NCBI RefSeq assembly: GCF_022601875.1
Contig: NZ_JAKVIP010000008.1
Span: 1 to 64,000 of the forward strand
Direction: 5' to 3'
DNA length: 64,000 nucleotides
From: Chryseobacterium sp. SSA4.19
GTDB lineage: Bacteria; Bacteroidota; Bacteroidia; Flavobacteriales; Weeksellaceae
Translations under genes and position numbers: made by a program
Notes under the pieces: model-generated
What the model was told of the DNA's origin: nothing
The model's database searches: none
What the model saw: the letters and a program-made list of their open reading frames with translations, nothing else
Part shown: positions 7,086-17,500 of the stretch, one piece after another
How positions within the stretch are numbered: position 1 is the stretch's first letter
How the letters are laid out: each line of letters starts with the position of its first letter

Positions 7086-8378
7086 TTAATTTCCGACAAT
7101 TGTTCTTGGTGTTACAAACTCTTTTAAAGCCAGCAAGGAAAGCTCCGTACCGTATCCTGAAGTTTTGGTACCGCCGAACGGGAAACGCGGATCAGAACTT
7201 GTCATTCTGTTAATATTGACAGTTCCCGATTCTAAGTTATCAATAAAGAATAACTGCCGGCTGCTGTCTTTTGTCCAGACCGAATTGGAAAGACCAAAAG
7301 GGATATTATTCGCGATCTCTACAGCATCATGATCATCTTTAGCAATCATCACCATTCCGAGCGGTCCGAAAAGCTCTTCCTGTAAAATCGGGTTTCCCGG
7401 CTGTACCCGGATCAGTCCCGGTTTGAATTCATTATCGGAAATCCTTTCAAGCGGAATAATAATTTCTGCACCATGTTCCAGCGCTTTCCGGAATTGTTTT
7501 TCAAGGTCATCTGCAAGGTCAGGCCTTGCCATCCCAGCAATTTTGGTTTCCTTATCCAAAGGATCAGCAGGAACATACTTTTTATATTCTTCAATAAATT
7601 TAGGAAGGAAGGTATCCTCTATTTTTTCATCAATAATAAATCTTTTGGCAGCTACACAGGTCTGCCCGCAGTTCTGAAGCCTTGCCTGCGCTCCTACTCT
7701 TGCTGCTTCTTCCAGATCCGCATCGTCAAGAACGATAAAAGCGTCACTTCCTCCCAATTCAAGCAGTGATTTTTTAATTTTTTGTCCTGCAATGGAAGCC
7801 ACTTCAGCGCCGGCTCTTTCGCTCCCGGTTAAGCTTACTCCTGCAATGGCATTATGTTCCAGGACCTCTTTTACATCTCGGTGCCCGATTTCAAGATTCT
7901 GGAAGACACCTTCGGGAAAACCTGCTTCCAATAATACGTCTTCAATGGCATTGCCACTTCCGAAACAGATGGAAGCATGCTTAAGCACAACTGTATTCCC
8001 AGCAAGGATAGCCGGCACCGCAAATCTTAATACCTGCCAGAAAGGAAAATTCCATGGCATAACCCCTAAAATTACGCCTTTAGGAACATACTGAATTTCA
8101 GAATAATGATATTCTGATTCTACTTTTTCAGGTTGTAAAATATTTTCTGCGTCTGCATAATAATTCATCATCAAGGCGCATTTTTCCACTTCAGCAATCG
8201 ACTGTGAGATCGGCTTATTCATTTCTGAAGTAATGATCTTTCCGTATTTTTCGGAATTTGCTTTCAGTATTCCTGCAGCTTTGGCTATATATTTCTGGCG
8301 GTCTTCAAACGGCACTTTTTTCCATTCTTTAAACGTATTATCCGCTCTAATTAGTTTATTTTCAATTAATTGTTCCAT
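7086..8378 (-). CDS. NAD(P)-dependent aldehyde dehydrogenase, succinate-semialdehyde type
   Basis: This aldehyde dehydrogenase oxidises an aldehyde to an acid with NAD(P)+. Visible signatures are MPWNFPFWQV (cofactor side), SLTGSERAGAEVA, the general-base Glu in LLELGGSDAF, and the nucleophilic Cys in NCGQTCVAAKRF. PFGGTKTSGYG lies near the C-terminus. The compact N-terminus resembles the short succinate-semialdehyde dehydrogenases (Sad/YneI type), so that is the most likely substrate. The frame extends to 8450, but ATG at 8378 (MEQLIENKLI) matches the family start and gives 430 aa. The next gene on the strand, hutG, is 123 bp upstream, so cotranscription is possible. The substrate is inferred. 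Confidence 0.85.
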   Translation of the reverse strand: MEQLIENKLIRADNTFKEWKKVPFEDRQKYIAKAAGILKANSEKYGKIITSEMNKPISQSIAEVEKCALMMNYYADAENILQPEKVESEYHYSEIQYVPKGVILGVMPWNFPFWQVLRFAVPAILAGNTVVLKHASICFGSGNAIEDVLLEAGFPEGVFQNLEIGHRDVKEVLEHNAIAGVSLTGSERAGAEVASIAGQKIKKSLLELGGSDAFIVLDDADLEEAARVGAQARLQNCGQTCVAAKRFIIDEKIEDTFLPKFIEEYKKYVPADPLDKETKIAGMARPDLADDLEKQFRKALEHGAEIIIPLERISDNEFKPGLIRVQPGNPILQEELFGPLGMVMIAKDDHDAVEIANNIPFGLSNSVWTKDSSRQLFFIDNLESGTVNINRMTSSDPRFPFGGTKTSGYGTELSLLALKEFVTPRTIVGN

Positions 8379-8501
8379 AATGTCGATCTGTCTAAATTCA
8401 GATAATTCAGTGAGTAAGTAATGCTTTTTTAAGCATCGAAAGAATATCAAATATTGTTCCCCTCACCTTTGTGGTATACTGATTTTATCTATGGTAATGT
8501 A

Positions 8502-9416
8502 TTACGCCATAAACCATTCATTAATAAGTGTTGCTGCTAATCTTGCCGTCCTGTCCTGGATATCATAAGAAGGATTTACTTCTGCCACGTCTAAAGCCAA
8601 GAGTTTGTTACTTTTTAAAATGTGTCTGTAAAAATGCATAAATGAAGCATCAGCGAAAAGCCCGTTGTATGCAGAAGCTGAAACTCCCGGTGCAATTGAA
8701 GCATTGAAAACATCCATACAAATGGTAAGATAAAGATAATCCACTGTGTCGAGCAGATCATCAATACGCTGGTATACGGACGGAAGGTTTTCAAAAAAGA
8801 TTTCATCAGCCAGAATATATTTCATCTTGTATTGATGAGCGGTATCGAACAGCTTAAGCGTATTGGAATTTCTCTGGATCCCGATATGCAGCGAATTGAT
8901 TTCCCCTTCCTGTGCAATCTGCCAGAACCCGGTTCCGGAACTTGCTCCTACTCCGCTTTCGGGCTGCCTGTTATCGAAATGGGCATCAATATTAATAATT
9001 CCGATTTTCTGTTCGGGGAAAGCCGTTTTTACTCCTAAATAATGAGCATAGGTAACTTCATGTCCCCCGCCTACGACCACTGACTTGCCGCCCTTCAGTA
9101 AAACCTTGGAAACTTTTTTGGCCAGATCATTCTGCGTATGTTCAAGATTGCCGTCAGTACAGGTAATATTACCGAAATCCAGCAATGAAAAATCAGGAAG
9201 AATAACCGGAAAATTAGCCATATTTCTTCTAATGATATCCGGAGCATCTTTGGCTCCCTGCCTGCCTTTATTTCTTCTAACACCTTCATCTACAGCAAAT
9301 CCGTGTAAAACGAAATCATTCGTTGAAATTGCATCGTAATTACTTTCTTCACTTACTCTCTGAAATATCCTGTGATAAAGAAGTTCTTCACCGTCTAATC
9401 TTCCTTGCCAGATCAT
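8502..9416 (-). CDS. hutG: Formimidoylglutamase (arginase family)
   Basis: The 304-aa enzyme hydrolyses N-formimidoyl-L-glutamate to glutamate and formamide, the last step of histidine degradation. The binuclear Mn2+ ligands of the arginase fold are visible in VVGGGHEVTYAHY, GIINIDAHFDNR and TICMDVFNASIAPGVSA. The specific call formimidoylglutamase, not arginase or agmatinase, is supported by the neighbouring hutI. The 258-bp gap to hutI (9417-9674) is very AT-rich and holds no gene I can support. hutH and hutU are not in this window. Confidence 0.9.
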   Translation of the reverse strand: MIWQGRLDGEELLYHRIFQRVSEESNYDAISTNDFVLHGFAVDEGVRRNKGRQGAKDAPDIIRRNMANFPVILPDFSLLDFGNITCTDGNLEHTQNDLAKKVSKVLLKGGKSVVVGGGHEVTYAHYLGVKTAFPEQKIGIINIDAHFDNRQPESGVGASSGTGFWQIAQEGEINSLHIGIQRNSNTLKLFDTAHQYKMKYILADEIFFENLPSVYQRIDDLLDTVDYLYLTICMDVFNASIAPGVSASAYNGLFADASFMHFYRHILKSNKLLALDVAEVNPSYDIQDRTARLAATLINEWFMA

Positions 9417-9674
9417 TTTAAATTCTTTTTTTTAAAATAGAGGTTTTAAATAATTGAAAAATACTACTTATACATTTTAAAAAGAAATAGATAAATAGAA
9501 TATTTAAACAAAAAAAACTTATAACCATATACCGCAAATTAATATTGAGGTTAATTTTAATTCTTTCTCTAAAGAGATTAAGTAATAGCATATATATTGC
9601 CAAGCATCAGCTAAAATCAAAATTGAATAAAATGATATGACAAGGCCAATAACATAAACAATTATTTTTCCCAT

Positions 9675-10904
9675 TTATTCTATTCGTTTTACTCCATCAA
9701 TATATACATCTGCTGTTTTCAGGCTTCCCTGCTGATACAGGATATTCTGGAAATTGTCGGTTTTAAAAGTAATAAAATCCGCCTTCAACCCCTTTTGTAA
9801 TTTACCTCTGTCTTCCAGTCCAAGAGCAAATGCTGAACGGAAAGTAATACCCGCTAAAACTTCCGCTGTCGTGAGTTTTTCAAATGTTGCCAAAACCGAA
9901 GCCTGAGTAATCAGATTACCCATAGGTGCGGATCCCGGATTCCAGTCACTGGCAATAGCCAGAACAGCACCGGCATCCAGTAATTTCCTGGCAGGAGTAA
10001 ATTTTTCTCCTAAACCTAAACTTGCTCCTGGTAATGCAGTAGCCACGGTTTCCGATTGTGCTAGAAATTCAATATCCTCGTCCGCCGTTGCTTCAAGATG
10101 GTCTGCAGATTTTGCTCCGACCTCCACAGCAATCCTGGAACTTCCGGGTGTAAATTGATCTGCATGGACGGTTATATCAAAACCTAGCTTTTTAGTTTCA
10201 AGTAAAAAAGCCCTGCTTTCTTCGGGTTGAAACGCTGATTTCTCAATAAAGATATCCACACGTTTGGCAAGATTTTCTTCTTTTACTTTAGGCAGAATTT
10301 CAACAAGAATATACTGCAGATATTCTTCATTGTTCCCTTCAAAATCCCTTGGCTTCAGGTGCGCAGAAAGACAGGTGGGAACCAATGTTGCCTTTGTCTG
10401 TTCCCGGGCTTTTTTAACCGTCCGAAGCATTTTCAGTTCATTTTCAACGTCCAAACCATAACCGCTTTTTACTTCAATGGTTGTAATTCCCAGAGAAATT
10501 AAAAAATCAATCCTTTCTAATAATGTTTTTAATAATTCTTCTTCCGAAGCATTCCGGGTATGCTGTACCGAGCTCCAGATTCCGCCTCCGCTTTCAGCAA
10601 TCTCCAGATAGGTTTTTCCTGCATTCCGCATGGCAAAGTCATTGGCACGGTTTCCGCCAAAGCAAATATGGGTGTGAGAATCTACAAAGGCAGGAAGTAC
10701 AATTTGCACATCTTCAACAGTTTCGATTTCTACAGTTGGATCTTGAGATTTCAAAATTTCAAAATTTCCGACTTGTTGAATTTTATCATTATTGATGAGA
10801 ATTCCTCCGTCAGTGATGATGTCAATTTGCTCATCGGAAAGTTTTCCTCTTAACGGAAGATTTGCCAGGGTTATCACCTGCCTGAAAGGGCCTATAAGTT
10901 TCAT
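9675..10904 (-). CDS. hutI: Imidazolonepropionase
   Basis: The 409-aa amidohydrolase opens the imidazolone ring in histidine breakdown, giving formimidoylglutamate, the substrate of the neighbouring hutG product. The metal site HTHICFGGNRANDF is present near residue 76. FDITVHADQF supplies a second His and SADHLEA a third, and ASDWNPGSAPMGN carries the conserved Asp. The length matches HutI. It is divergent from ruvB, with 234 bp between the two starts. Together hutI and hutG give the second half of the histidine utilisation route. Confidence 0.95.
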   Translation of the reverse strand: MKLIGPFRQVITLANLPLRGKLSDEQIDIITDGGILINNDKIQQVGNFEILKSQDPTVEIETVEDVQIVLPAFVDSHTHICFGGNRANDFAMRNAGKTYLEIAESGGGIWSSVQHTRNASEEELLKTLLERIDFLISLGITTIEVKSGYGLDVENELKMLRTVKKAREQTKATLVPTCLSAHLKPRDFEGNNEEYLQYILVEILPKVKEENLAKRVDIFIEKSAFQPEESRAFLLETKKLGFDITVHADQFTPGSSRIAVEVGAKSADHLEATADEDIEFLAQSETVATALPGASLGLGEKFTPARKLLDAGAVLAIASDWNPGSAPMGNLITQASVLATFEKLTTAEVLAGITFRSAFALGLEDRGKLQKGLKADFITFKTDNFQNILYQQGSLKTADVYIDGVKRIE

Positions 10905-11110
10905 GTATCGGATTTACTGCTAATTTTTAATAATGTCGGCTATGATCTGATTTTAAGGACGGAATATTATATACTCATACATTATCCTAAAAGAATCCAG
11001 ATTGAAATAAGACTGACACTTTCTTATCTTTAAATTTTCCCTCTAAAATAATCAAAAAATCTCTTCTTCTCAAATCTTAATTTTTCCTCGATCTCAACCT
11101 CAAATTTTCC

Positions 11111-11118
11111 TATCTTTA
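11111..11118 (+). promoter_or_regulatory. Probable ruvB promoter -7 box
   Basis: TATCTTTA matches TAnnTTTG at seven of eight positions and lies 20 bp before the ruvB ATG. Confidence 0.45.
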
Positions 11119-11138
11119 CGGTAAATGAAATTGAATTA

Positions 11139-12161
11139 ATGCCTGATTTTTTACATCCCGATAAAGATAATTTTTCTCATGATGAACTCATGCAGGAAGA
11201 GCAGATCCGTCCGCAGAGCTTTAAAGATTTTGCAGGACAGAGAAAAACTTTGGAGAATCTTGAGGTTTTTGTAAATGCTGCCAAAAGACGTGGCGGCGCC
11301 CTGGATCATGTTTTATTGCATGGTCCTCCCGGTTTGGGTAAAACTACCCTAGCAAATATTATAGCTAATGAACTCGGTGTTAACTGCAAAATTACATCGG
11401 GTCCTGTACTGGATAAGCCGGGAAGCCTGGCTGGCCTTCTGACCAATCTTGAGGAAAATGATGTTCTTTTTATTGATGAAATCCACCGTCTTTCCCCGGT
11501 TGTGGAAGAATATCTGTATTCTGCCATGGAAGACTATAAAATAGACATCATGCTGGAAACCGGCCCGAATGCGAGAAGCGTTCAGATCGGACTGAATCCA
11601 TTTACTTTAGTTGGAGCCACCACCCGGAGCGGAATGCTGACCAAACCGATGCTGGCAAGGTTCGGGATACAAAGCAGGCTCGAATATTATACCATTGAGC
11701 TCTTGTCTATGATTATTATCCGGAGTGCAAGAGTTTTAGGTGTAAAAATCTATGAAGATGCAGCTATTGAGATCGCCAGAAGGAGCCGCGGAACTCCAAG
11801 GATTGCCAATGCTCTTTTAAGGAGAGTCCGGGATTTTGCCGAGATTAAAGGAAACGGTGAAATTGAAATCAACATTACCAAATATGCTCTTGATTCTTTA
11901 CATGTAGATGAGTTTGGCCTTGATGAGATGGATAATAAAATCATGCGTGTCATGATTGAAAATTTCAAAGGAAAACCTGTAGGAATTTCGGCATTGGCAA
12001 CTTCCATTGCAGAAAATCCGGAAACGCTTGAAGAAGTATATGAACCGTTTTTAATCCAGGAGGGATTTATTATCAGAACTCCGAGAGGCAGAGAAGTGAC
12101 TGAAAAAGCATATAAGCATTTAAATATTGCCATCCCTAAAAATCCGGGAGAACTATTTTAA
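11139..12161 (+). CDS. ruvB: Holliday junction branch migration helicase RuvB
   Basis: The 340-aa AAA+ motor drives branch migration of Holliday junctions with RuvA. Walker [12 protein letters not shown] and Walker [11 protein letters not shown] are intact. [19 protein letters not shown] contains sensor 1 and the arginine finger region, and [17 protein letters not shown] contains sensor 2. The winged-helix end ([15 protein letters not shown]) is complete. It is preceded by a TATCTTTA box. It is probably monocistronic or leads into the PaiB-like gene 77 bp downstream. ruvA and ruvC are not here. Confidence 0.98.
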   Translation: MPDFLHPDKDNFSHDELMQEEQIRPQSFKDFAGQRKTLENLEVFVNAAKRRGGALDHVLLHGPPGLGKTTLANIIANELGVNCKITSGPVLDKPGSLAGLLTNLEENDVLFIDEIHRLSPVVEEYLYSAMEDYKIDIMLETGPNARSVQIGLNPFTLVGATTRSGMLTKPMLARFGIQSRLEYYTIELLSMIIIRSARVLGVKIYEDAAIEIARRSRGTPRIANALLRRVRDFAEIKGNGEIEINITKYALDSLHVDEFGLDEMDNKIMRVMIENFKGKPVGISALATSIAENPETLEEVYEPFLIQEGFIIRTPRGREVTEKAYKHLNIAIPKNPGELF

Positions 12162-12238
12162 ATTCAAGCTTTAATTCAGTCTTAAATCTTTGACTTTTTT
12201 ATAAAATCGTCAGATTTACAGTTAAAAATTAAGAAATT

Positions 12239-12859
12239 ATGTTTATCCCAAAAATATACAGAAGTGAGGATTACCACCTGATGAAAGAAATCATCAGAGA
12301 GAATGCTTTTGCTTTATTAATTTCTTCTGTTGATCAAATCCGGGCGACTCATTCAATGATGCTGCTTAATGAAGATGATCCTGAGAATATCTATATTGAA
12401 ACCCATGTATCAAGAGCTAATCCGCAGGCAAAAACGCTAAAAGACGGTGATGAGGTTTTATGCGATTTTTTGGGAGCACACAGTTATATTTCAAGCAGCT
12501 GGTATGACCACATCAATGTTTCAACGTGGAATTATGAAGCCGTACAGATTCGTGGAAAGGTGCAGTTGATGAATCAGGAGGAATTATACAGCCACCTGGA
12601 TAAGTTAACAACCAAATTTGAAAATGCTCAAAAATGCCCTGTCATGTTAGAAGATATGGGAAGCTCATTTGTAAGAAAAGAAATGCAGGGGGCCTTCGGA
12701 ATAAAAATTATTCCGGATGAAATTTTTATTAATCAGAAACTTTCACAGAACAGAAAAGAAGATGACTTCCGGAACATCATTTCACATCTTGAACACGGGA
12801 ATGACAATGAAAGAAAAATAGCCGATCAGATGAAACGGCTGCAAGATAAAACACAATAA
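12239..12859 (+). CDS. PaiB family FMN-binding protein
   Basis: The 206-aa protein has the split-barrel flavin-binding fold of the PaiB/FMN-binding negative transcriptional regulator family. Typical features are the start MFIPKIYRSEDYHLMKEI, the segment ATHSMMLLNED, ETHVSRANPQAKTL, and HSYISSSWYDHINVSTWNY. Members resemble pyridoxamine-phosphate oxidases. In Bacillus, PaiB represses sporulation and degradative enzymes, but the role in Bacteroidota is not established. The next gene starts 13 bp later, so the two are probably cotranscribed. Confidence 0.85.
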   Translation: MFIPKIYRSEDYHLMKEIIRENAFALLISSVDQIRATHSMMLLNEDDPENIYIETHVSRANPQAKTLKDGDEVLCDFLGAHSYISSSWYDHINVSTWNYEAVQIRGKVQLMNQEELYSHLDKLTTKFENAQKCPVMLEDMGSSFVRKEMQGAFGIKIIPDEIFINQKLSQNRKEDDFRNIISHLEHGNDNERKIADQMKRLQDKTQ

Positions 12860-12872
12860 AATCTAATATTAT

Positions 12873-13739
12873 ATGAAATTATATCCAATACAATGTGGGA
12901 AATTTAAACTGGACGGCGGTGCCATGTTCGGAGTCGTCCCAAAGAGTCTGTGGGAAAAAACAAACCCTGCAGACGAAAGAAACCTGATCGAACTGGGAAC
13001 CCGTTCCCTTCTTGTGGAAGACGGAAAAAAATTAATATTGATCGATTGCGGGCTTGGAAATAAGCAGGATGAAAAATTTTTCGGACACTATTCGCTTTGG
13101 GGAGACGATCATTTGGATAAAAACCTAAAGAAATACGGTTTTATACGGGAGGATATTACTGATGTTTTCCTTACCCATCTCCATTTCGACCATTGTGGCG
13201 GCGCCATTGAATGGAATGACGATAAAACAGGATACAGACCGGCTTTTAAAAACGCACAGTTCTGGTCAAATGAAAACCACTGGAAATGGGCTACTGAGCC
13301 TAACGCAAGAGAAAAGGCAAGTTTCCTGAAGGAAAATATCATTCCGATACAGGAAAGCGGACAGCTAAACTTTGTATCTCTTCCCAATACAGGAAATTAT
13401 GGCTTCATGCCTGATCTGAAAATGGATGTGATTTTTGTAGACGGCCACACGGAAAAACAAATGCTCCCGGTTATTCAGTATCAGGAAAAAACAGTTGTTT
13501 TTGCAGCAGACCTCATCCCTACAGCCGGCCACATCAATCCGGTATATGTAATGGGATATGATACGAGACCTCTTTTGACGGTAGAGGAAAAGGCAAAATT
13601 CCTGAAGCAGTGCATAGATAATGAATATTTATTGTTTTTTGAACATGATGCAAACCATGAGCTGGCCAGCCTTAAAATGACTGAAAAAGGAGTGAGGCTT
13701 GATGAGACTTTCAGTTTTAATGATGTTTTCGGATATTAG
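12873..13739 (+). CDS. MBL-fold metallo-hydrolase
   Basis: The 288-aa protein has the metallo-beta-lactamase fold with the dinuclear zinc motif THLHFDHCGG (HxHxDH). Further metal ligands lie in VDGHTEKQ and the Asp in FAADLIPTAGH, with a last His in FFEHDANHE. There is no signal peptide, so it is cytoplasmic. The organisation resembles the AHL-lactonase/AttM-like branch of the superfamily. A lactonase of that fold (AidC) is known in Chryseobacterium, but I cannot show orthology. The substrate is unassigned. coaE starts 8 bp downstream. Confidence 0.85.
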   Translation: MKLYPIQCGKFKLDGGAMFGVVPKSLWEKTNPADERNLIELGTRSLLVEDGKKLILIDCGLGNKQDEKFFGHYSLWGDDHLDKNLKKYGFIREDITDVFLTHLHFDHCGGAIEWNDDKTGYRPAFKNAQFWSNENHWKWATEPNAREKASFLKENIIPIQESGQLNFVSLPNTGNYGFMPDLKMDVIFVDGHTEKQMLPVIQYQEKTVVFAADLIPTAGHINPVYVMGYDTRPLLTVEEKAKFLKQCIDNEYLLFFEHDANHELASLKMTEKGVRLDETFSFNDVFGY

Positions 13740-13747
13740 TTATTAAT

Positions 13748-14383
13748 ATGGAAGAATTACATTCAGAAAATCTTAAGACAGAGCCTGACCCGTTATCGGG
13801 ACCTAAGGTAATCGGCCTGACCGGCGGTATCGGTTCGGGAAAAACGACCGTTGCCCGTTTTATTGAAGAGTTCGGGTTCCCGGTATACTATTCAGATGAA
13901 CGTGCCAAAGCCATTGTGAATGAAAATGATGGTTTAAAGCTGAGAATAAAAGCACTTTTAGGAGATGAAGCATATGACGAGCATGGGCTTTATGACCGAA
14001 AATCAGTATCCGAGAAAGTCTTTAATGATAAGGAACTCCTTCATCAGTTAAATGAAATCATTCATCCTGCTGTGCGGATTGATTTCGAAGACTGGCTTAA
14101 AAAGCAGACCAAATATCTGGTTTTTAAAGAGACCGCATTATTGTTTGAATTAAAGCTAAACCAGCAATGCTACAAATCTCTTCTGATAACTGCTGAAGAT
14201 AATATCAGAATAAAAAGAGTCATGGACAGGGATAGCAAAACCTACCGCGAAGTACAGGCTATTATGGAAAAACAAATGCCTGAAAAGGATAAAATTAAAT
14301 TGGCAGACTGCATCATTTATAACAATACGAACATAGACGATTTAAAGGACCAGACTGAAAAAGTTATCTTTGATATCGAATAA
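13748..14383 (+). CDS. coaE: Dephospho-CoA kinase
   Basis: The 211-aa P-loop kinase phosphorylates dephospho-CoA, the last step of coenzyme A synthesis. The P-loop is IGLTGGIGSGKTTVA, followed by YYSDERAKAIV (substrate Asp) and HPAVRIDFEDWL. About 20 extra residues precede the conserved core (MEELHSENLKTEPDPLSGPK). ATG at 13748 leaves an 8-bp gap to the hydrolase gene, so cotranscription is likely. A terminator follows at 14404-14434. In some Bacteroidota coaE sits near nusB-yajC. Here it does not (see 54887-56699). Confidence 0.95.
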   Translation: MEELHSENLKTEPDPLSGPKVIGLTGGIGSGKTTVARFIEEFGFPVYYSDERAKAIVNENDGLKLRIKALLGDEAYDEHGLYDRKSVSEKVFNDKELLHQLNEIIHPAVRIDFEDWLKKQTKYLVFKETALLFELKLNQQCYKSLLITAEDNIRIKRVMDRDSKTYREVQAIMEKQMPEKDKIKLADCIIYNNTNIDDLKDQTEKVIFDIE

Positions 14384-14403
14384 AAATAAACAAATACATA
14401 CAG

Positions 14404-14434
14404 AAACCGTTGGATATTTTCTAACGGTTTTTTT
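14404..14434 (+). terminator. Rho-independent terminator after coaE
   Basis: AAACCGTT (14404-14411) pairs with AACGGTTT (14423-14430), followed by further Ts. It faces the plus strand and lies back to back with the minus-strand terminator at 14446-14478. Confidence 0.8.
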
Positions 14435-14445
14435 GTGCCTAAGAA

Positions 14446-14478
14446 ATAAAAATAGGCTCCCGTTTCCGAGAGCCTATA
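14446..14478 (-). terminator. Rho-independent terminator of the giant protease gene
   Basis: TAGGCTC (14453-14459) pairs with GAGCCTA (14470-14476). Read on the minus strand, the stem is followed by a T-rich run ending near 14446. It lies 23 bp past the stop of the protease gene. Confidence 0.75.
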
Positions 14479-14500
14479 AGGATTAATAATTAAATGTAAT

Positions 14501-17500
14501 TTATTCTTTGATAAATTTCTTCTGAGCAGAGATCTCGTTTCCATCCTGGATGTCTATCACATAGACTCCATTAATCAGGTTACGTACATCAATACTGTTA
14601 TTTAAGATAATTCCGCTGGATACCAACTGTCCTGCAGCACTATAGATTTTATAATTAGCTTTTTTGCTGATATTTTTCACATATAACATTGTTTTAACCG
14701 GGTTAGGATAAATTAATATATCCGTCTGATTAATCGGGTTAGGAACAGGAAGTTTAGAAATTCTAACAGTATAATCTTCCACCTCACCATTAGCAAAGTT
14801 AGTACAGTTTACCGGGATGGCATCTTTTGACATCGCTACTCTCATAACTACGTATTTATAGTCTGTCAAGCTGATAAATGCATCTGAAGGCACTGTAAAT
14901 GTTCCGCTGGCTGTATCATCAGCACTCGGATCAGCAGCTAAGATTCTTTCGTTGATATCAAAATAACCGTTTCTGTTGAAATCGATCCAAACCGCTACAC
15001 CAGCCTTGGTATTTCCTGTAAGCTTCTTATCAATGGTAATCTGGTTTCCTGTAGAACCCTGTACCAATTCAATAAACTTGTTGGTAACACCTGTAAAGTC
15101 TGTGTACGTAGAAGCATTAGAAGCATTTTCCATCTTCGGTTTACCATTTGGTGTAACAGTCACTTTTGAAATGTACTCCGTACTCGTTGTAGAATGCATC
15201 TGACAGTAAATAATAGTAGGCGTTGTAAAGAAATACGGCAGTGTATAATTACCCGGCGTACCGCTACATACATTTGCCACCTGCATTTCATACTGTGTAA
15301 GTTCAGTCAAGCCGGTTAATGTAACTGTGTTAGTAGTCACAGCAACTGTTGTCCAGCTTGGAATGCCTATTTTTCTATATCTTAAAATATAGGTTGCTCC
15401 AGGGAAAGGATCCCACACTACAACCGCAGTCGTCGGAGTAAGGCCTGTAATCGTTAATCCCGGAGGAGGCAGTTCGCAGGTTCTGTCTGTAGTAAATACT
15501 TTAGGATTTGACCAAGGATTCACCGTTGTTTCCCCATTACAAATATTAGCCACCTGTACTTCATATGTAGTATATGGAAGTAAACCTGTAATCGTATATG
15601 TATTGAGAGGCGGAGTAGTAACATTCACGGTTGCCCATCCTGTTGGTCCGCTTCCTACAATTCTATATCTGATCTGATAAGTAGAACTTGCTGCTACAGG
15701 AGCCCAATTGATTACTGCCGAATTTGCCGTTACCGTACCGATTGTTACATTCGGAGGGGTAGGATCACATCTCGTAGTAAAAGTCTTTATAGGGGTAAAT
15801 GTTCCCGGAGATGTTCCGCAGCTTGAAGCGATCTGTACTTCATATTGGGTCGCAGGAGTTAATCCTGATAAATTTAACGGCGGGTTTCCTGTTAATGTAG
15901 AAGCCACTACTTCGGTCCATGTACCTGTTCCAAAGACTCTGTATCTTACAATAAATGTAAGACTGCCTGTAGGTACTGTCCAGGTAACATTGGCTGAAGT
16001 ATGTGTGATTGTGTTAAATGCTAAATTATTAGGTACAGTTGTAGAACAAGGTCTTAATTTAACTGCATAGTCTTCAACTTCTCCATTTACTGCATTCTGA
16101 CACATTACCGGTGAACTTGAACGTTTCAGAACAACTCTCATTGTAGTTGTTAATGCTCCGCTGTACGCTGTTGCAGGCACATTAAATAATGCCGTTACAG
16201 GAGTAGTCGTACTCGCTGCTGAACTCATAATCTGTTCAGAAGCTTCAAATACACCATTTCTATTAAAGTCGATCCAGGCAGATACTGCATCACTCTGTGT
16301 AGATCCGGACCATCCTTTAGCTACGGAAATCTTATTCCCTGTAGAACCAATTTCTAAATTAACCAGTGTAGCCGGAGCGGTATAGCTGATATAATTTGTC
16401 TGAACGGATGTATTACTCATTGGAGGGATACCCGGATTCACTGAAGTCATCGTCACATTGGAAATGAAATCTGTAGTTCCGGTACCCGTCATATTACAAT
16501 AAGTAATTGGGGTTGTAGTAAATGGTACAGACGTAGACCAAGGTCCTTGCGTTCCACCACAAATGGTTGCTACCTGTACTTCATATGCGGTCTGTTCCGT
16601 AAGACCTGTAATATTATAGCTGTTGCCCGTGATAGGAGTAGGAGATACAATCCATGGTCCAACCGGGTTGGTTGTTCTCCATCTTACCAGATACGTAGCC
16701 CCGGTAGATGATATCCAAGAAGCCGTAGCTGTAGTAGCACCTATATTCGTCATAACAATACCTATCGGTGCTGCTGTAGTACATGGCTGGATATCTACGA
16801 ATTTAACCTGATAGTCTTCAACTTCCCCGTTACTTGTCAAAGTTGAACATGCATCAGTTGGCGTTAAGTAATATACAATAACACGCATCTTCGCTTTATT
16901 GGTTCCTGCATACGCTCCTGCCGGAACAGAGAAGTTAGCAGTAACCGGTGTCGTAGAAGAATATCCCAGGTTCATGATTCTCTCACCACCAGGAACAGTA
17001 GTCGGGTTATTGTTGAATAGCCCGTCTCCGTTGAAATCGATCCACGCATAAGTGGAATAAGTTCCAGAAGTTATGGTTCTTCCTACGGAAAGTACATTAT
17101 TTGTAGAGCTACGGGCTAAAGTGATGATTTTCGTAACATCAGTAGAATAATCCGTATATGTACTAGGTCCGGAGTTATTGGACATTGCCGGCGTATTAGT
17201 ACCTGATACCGTAATATTGTTAATATATGCATCACTAACAGTTGCCGTACCTGAGCTACAATATGAAATTGCAGGCGTGGTAAAGTTAACAGAACCAGAC
17301 CATGCTCCCGTAGTACCGCCACAAATTGTCGCTACCTGTACTTCATAGGTTGTTGAGCCATTAAGGTTAATAATAGTATAAGGATTGGTTGCTGCTGCAA
17401 TAGTCGTCCATGCTCCCGTTCCTGTTCTGTATCTTAATGTATAAGTAGCTCCTGTTGCACTGATCCATGAAACCAAAGCGGTAGAAGCCGTTACGTTGGT

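Noticed and set aside
9418..9603. 61-codon minus-strand frame upstream of hutG
   Set aside because: Very AT-rich, hydrophobic by composition only, with no motif. It is most likely the untranslated leader of hutG.
15708..16070. Long frames on the plus strand inside the giant protease gene
   Set aside because: They mirror the Thr/Val-rich repeats on the coding strand and have no promoter or known domain. The same holds for the other plus-strand frames between 14900 and 20700.
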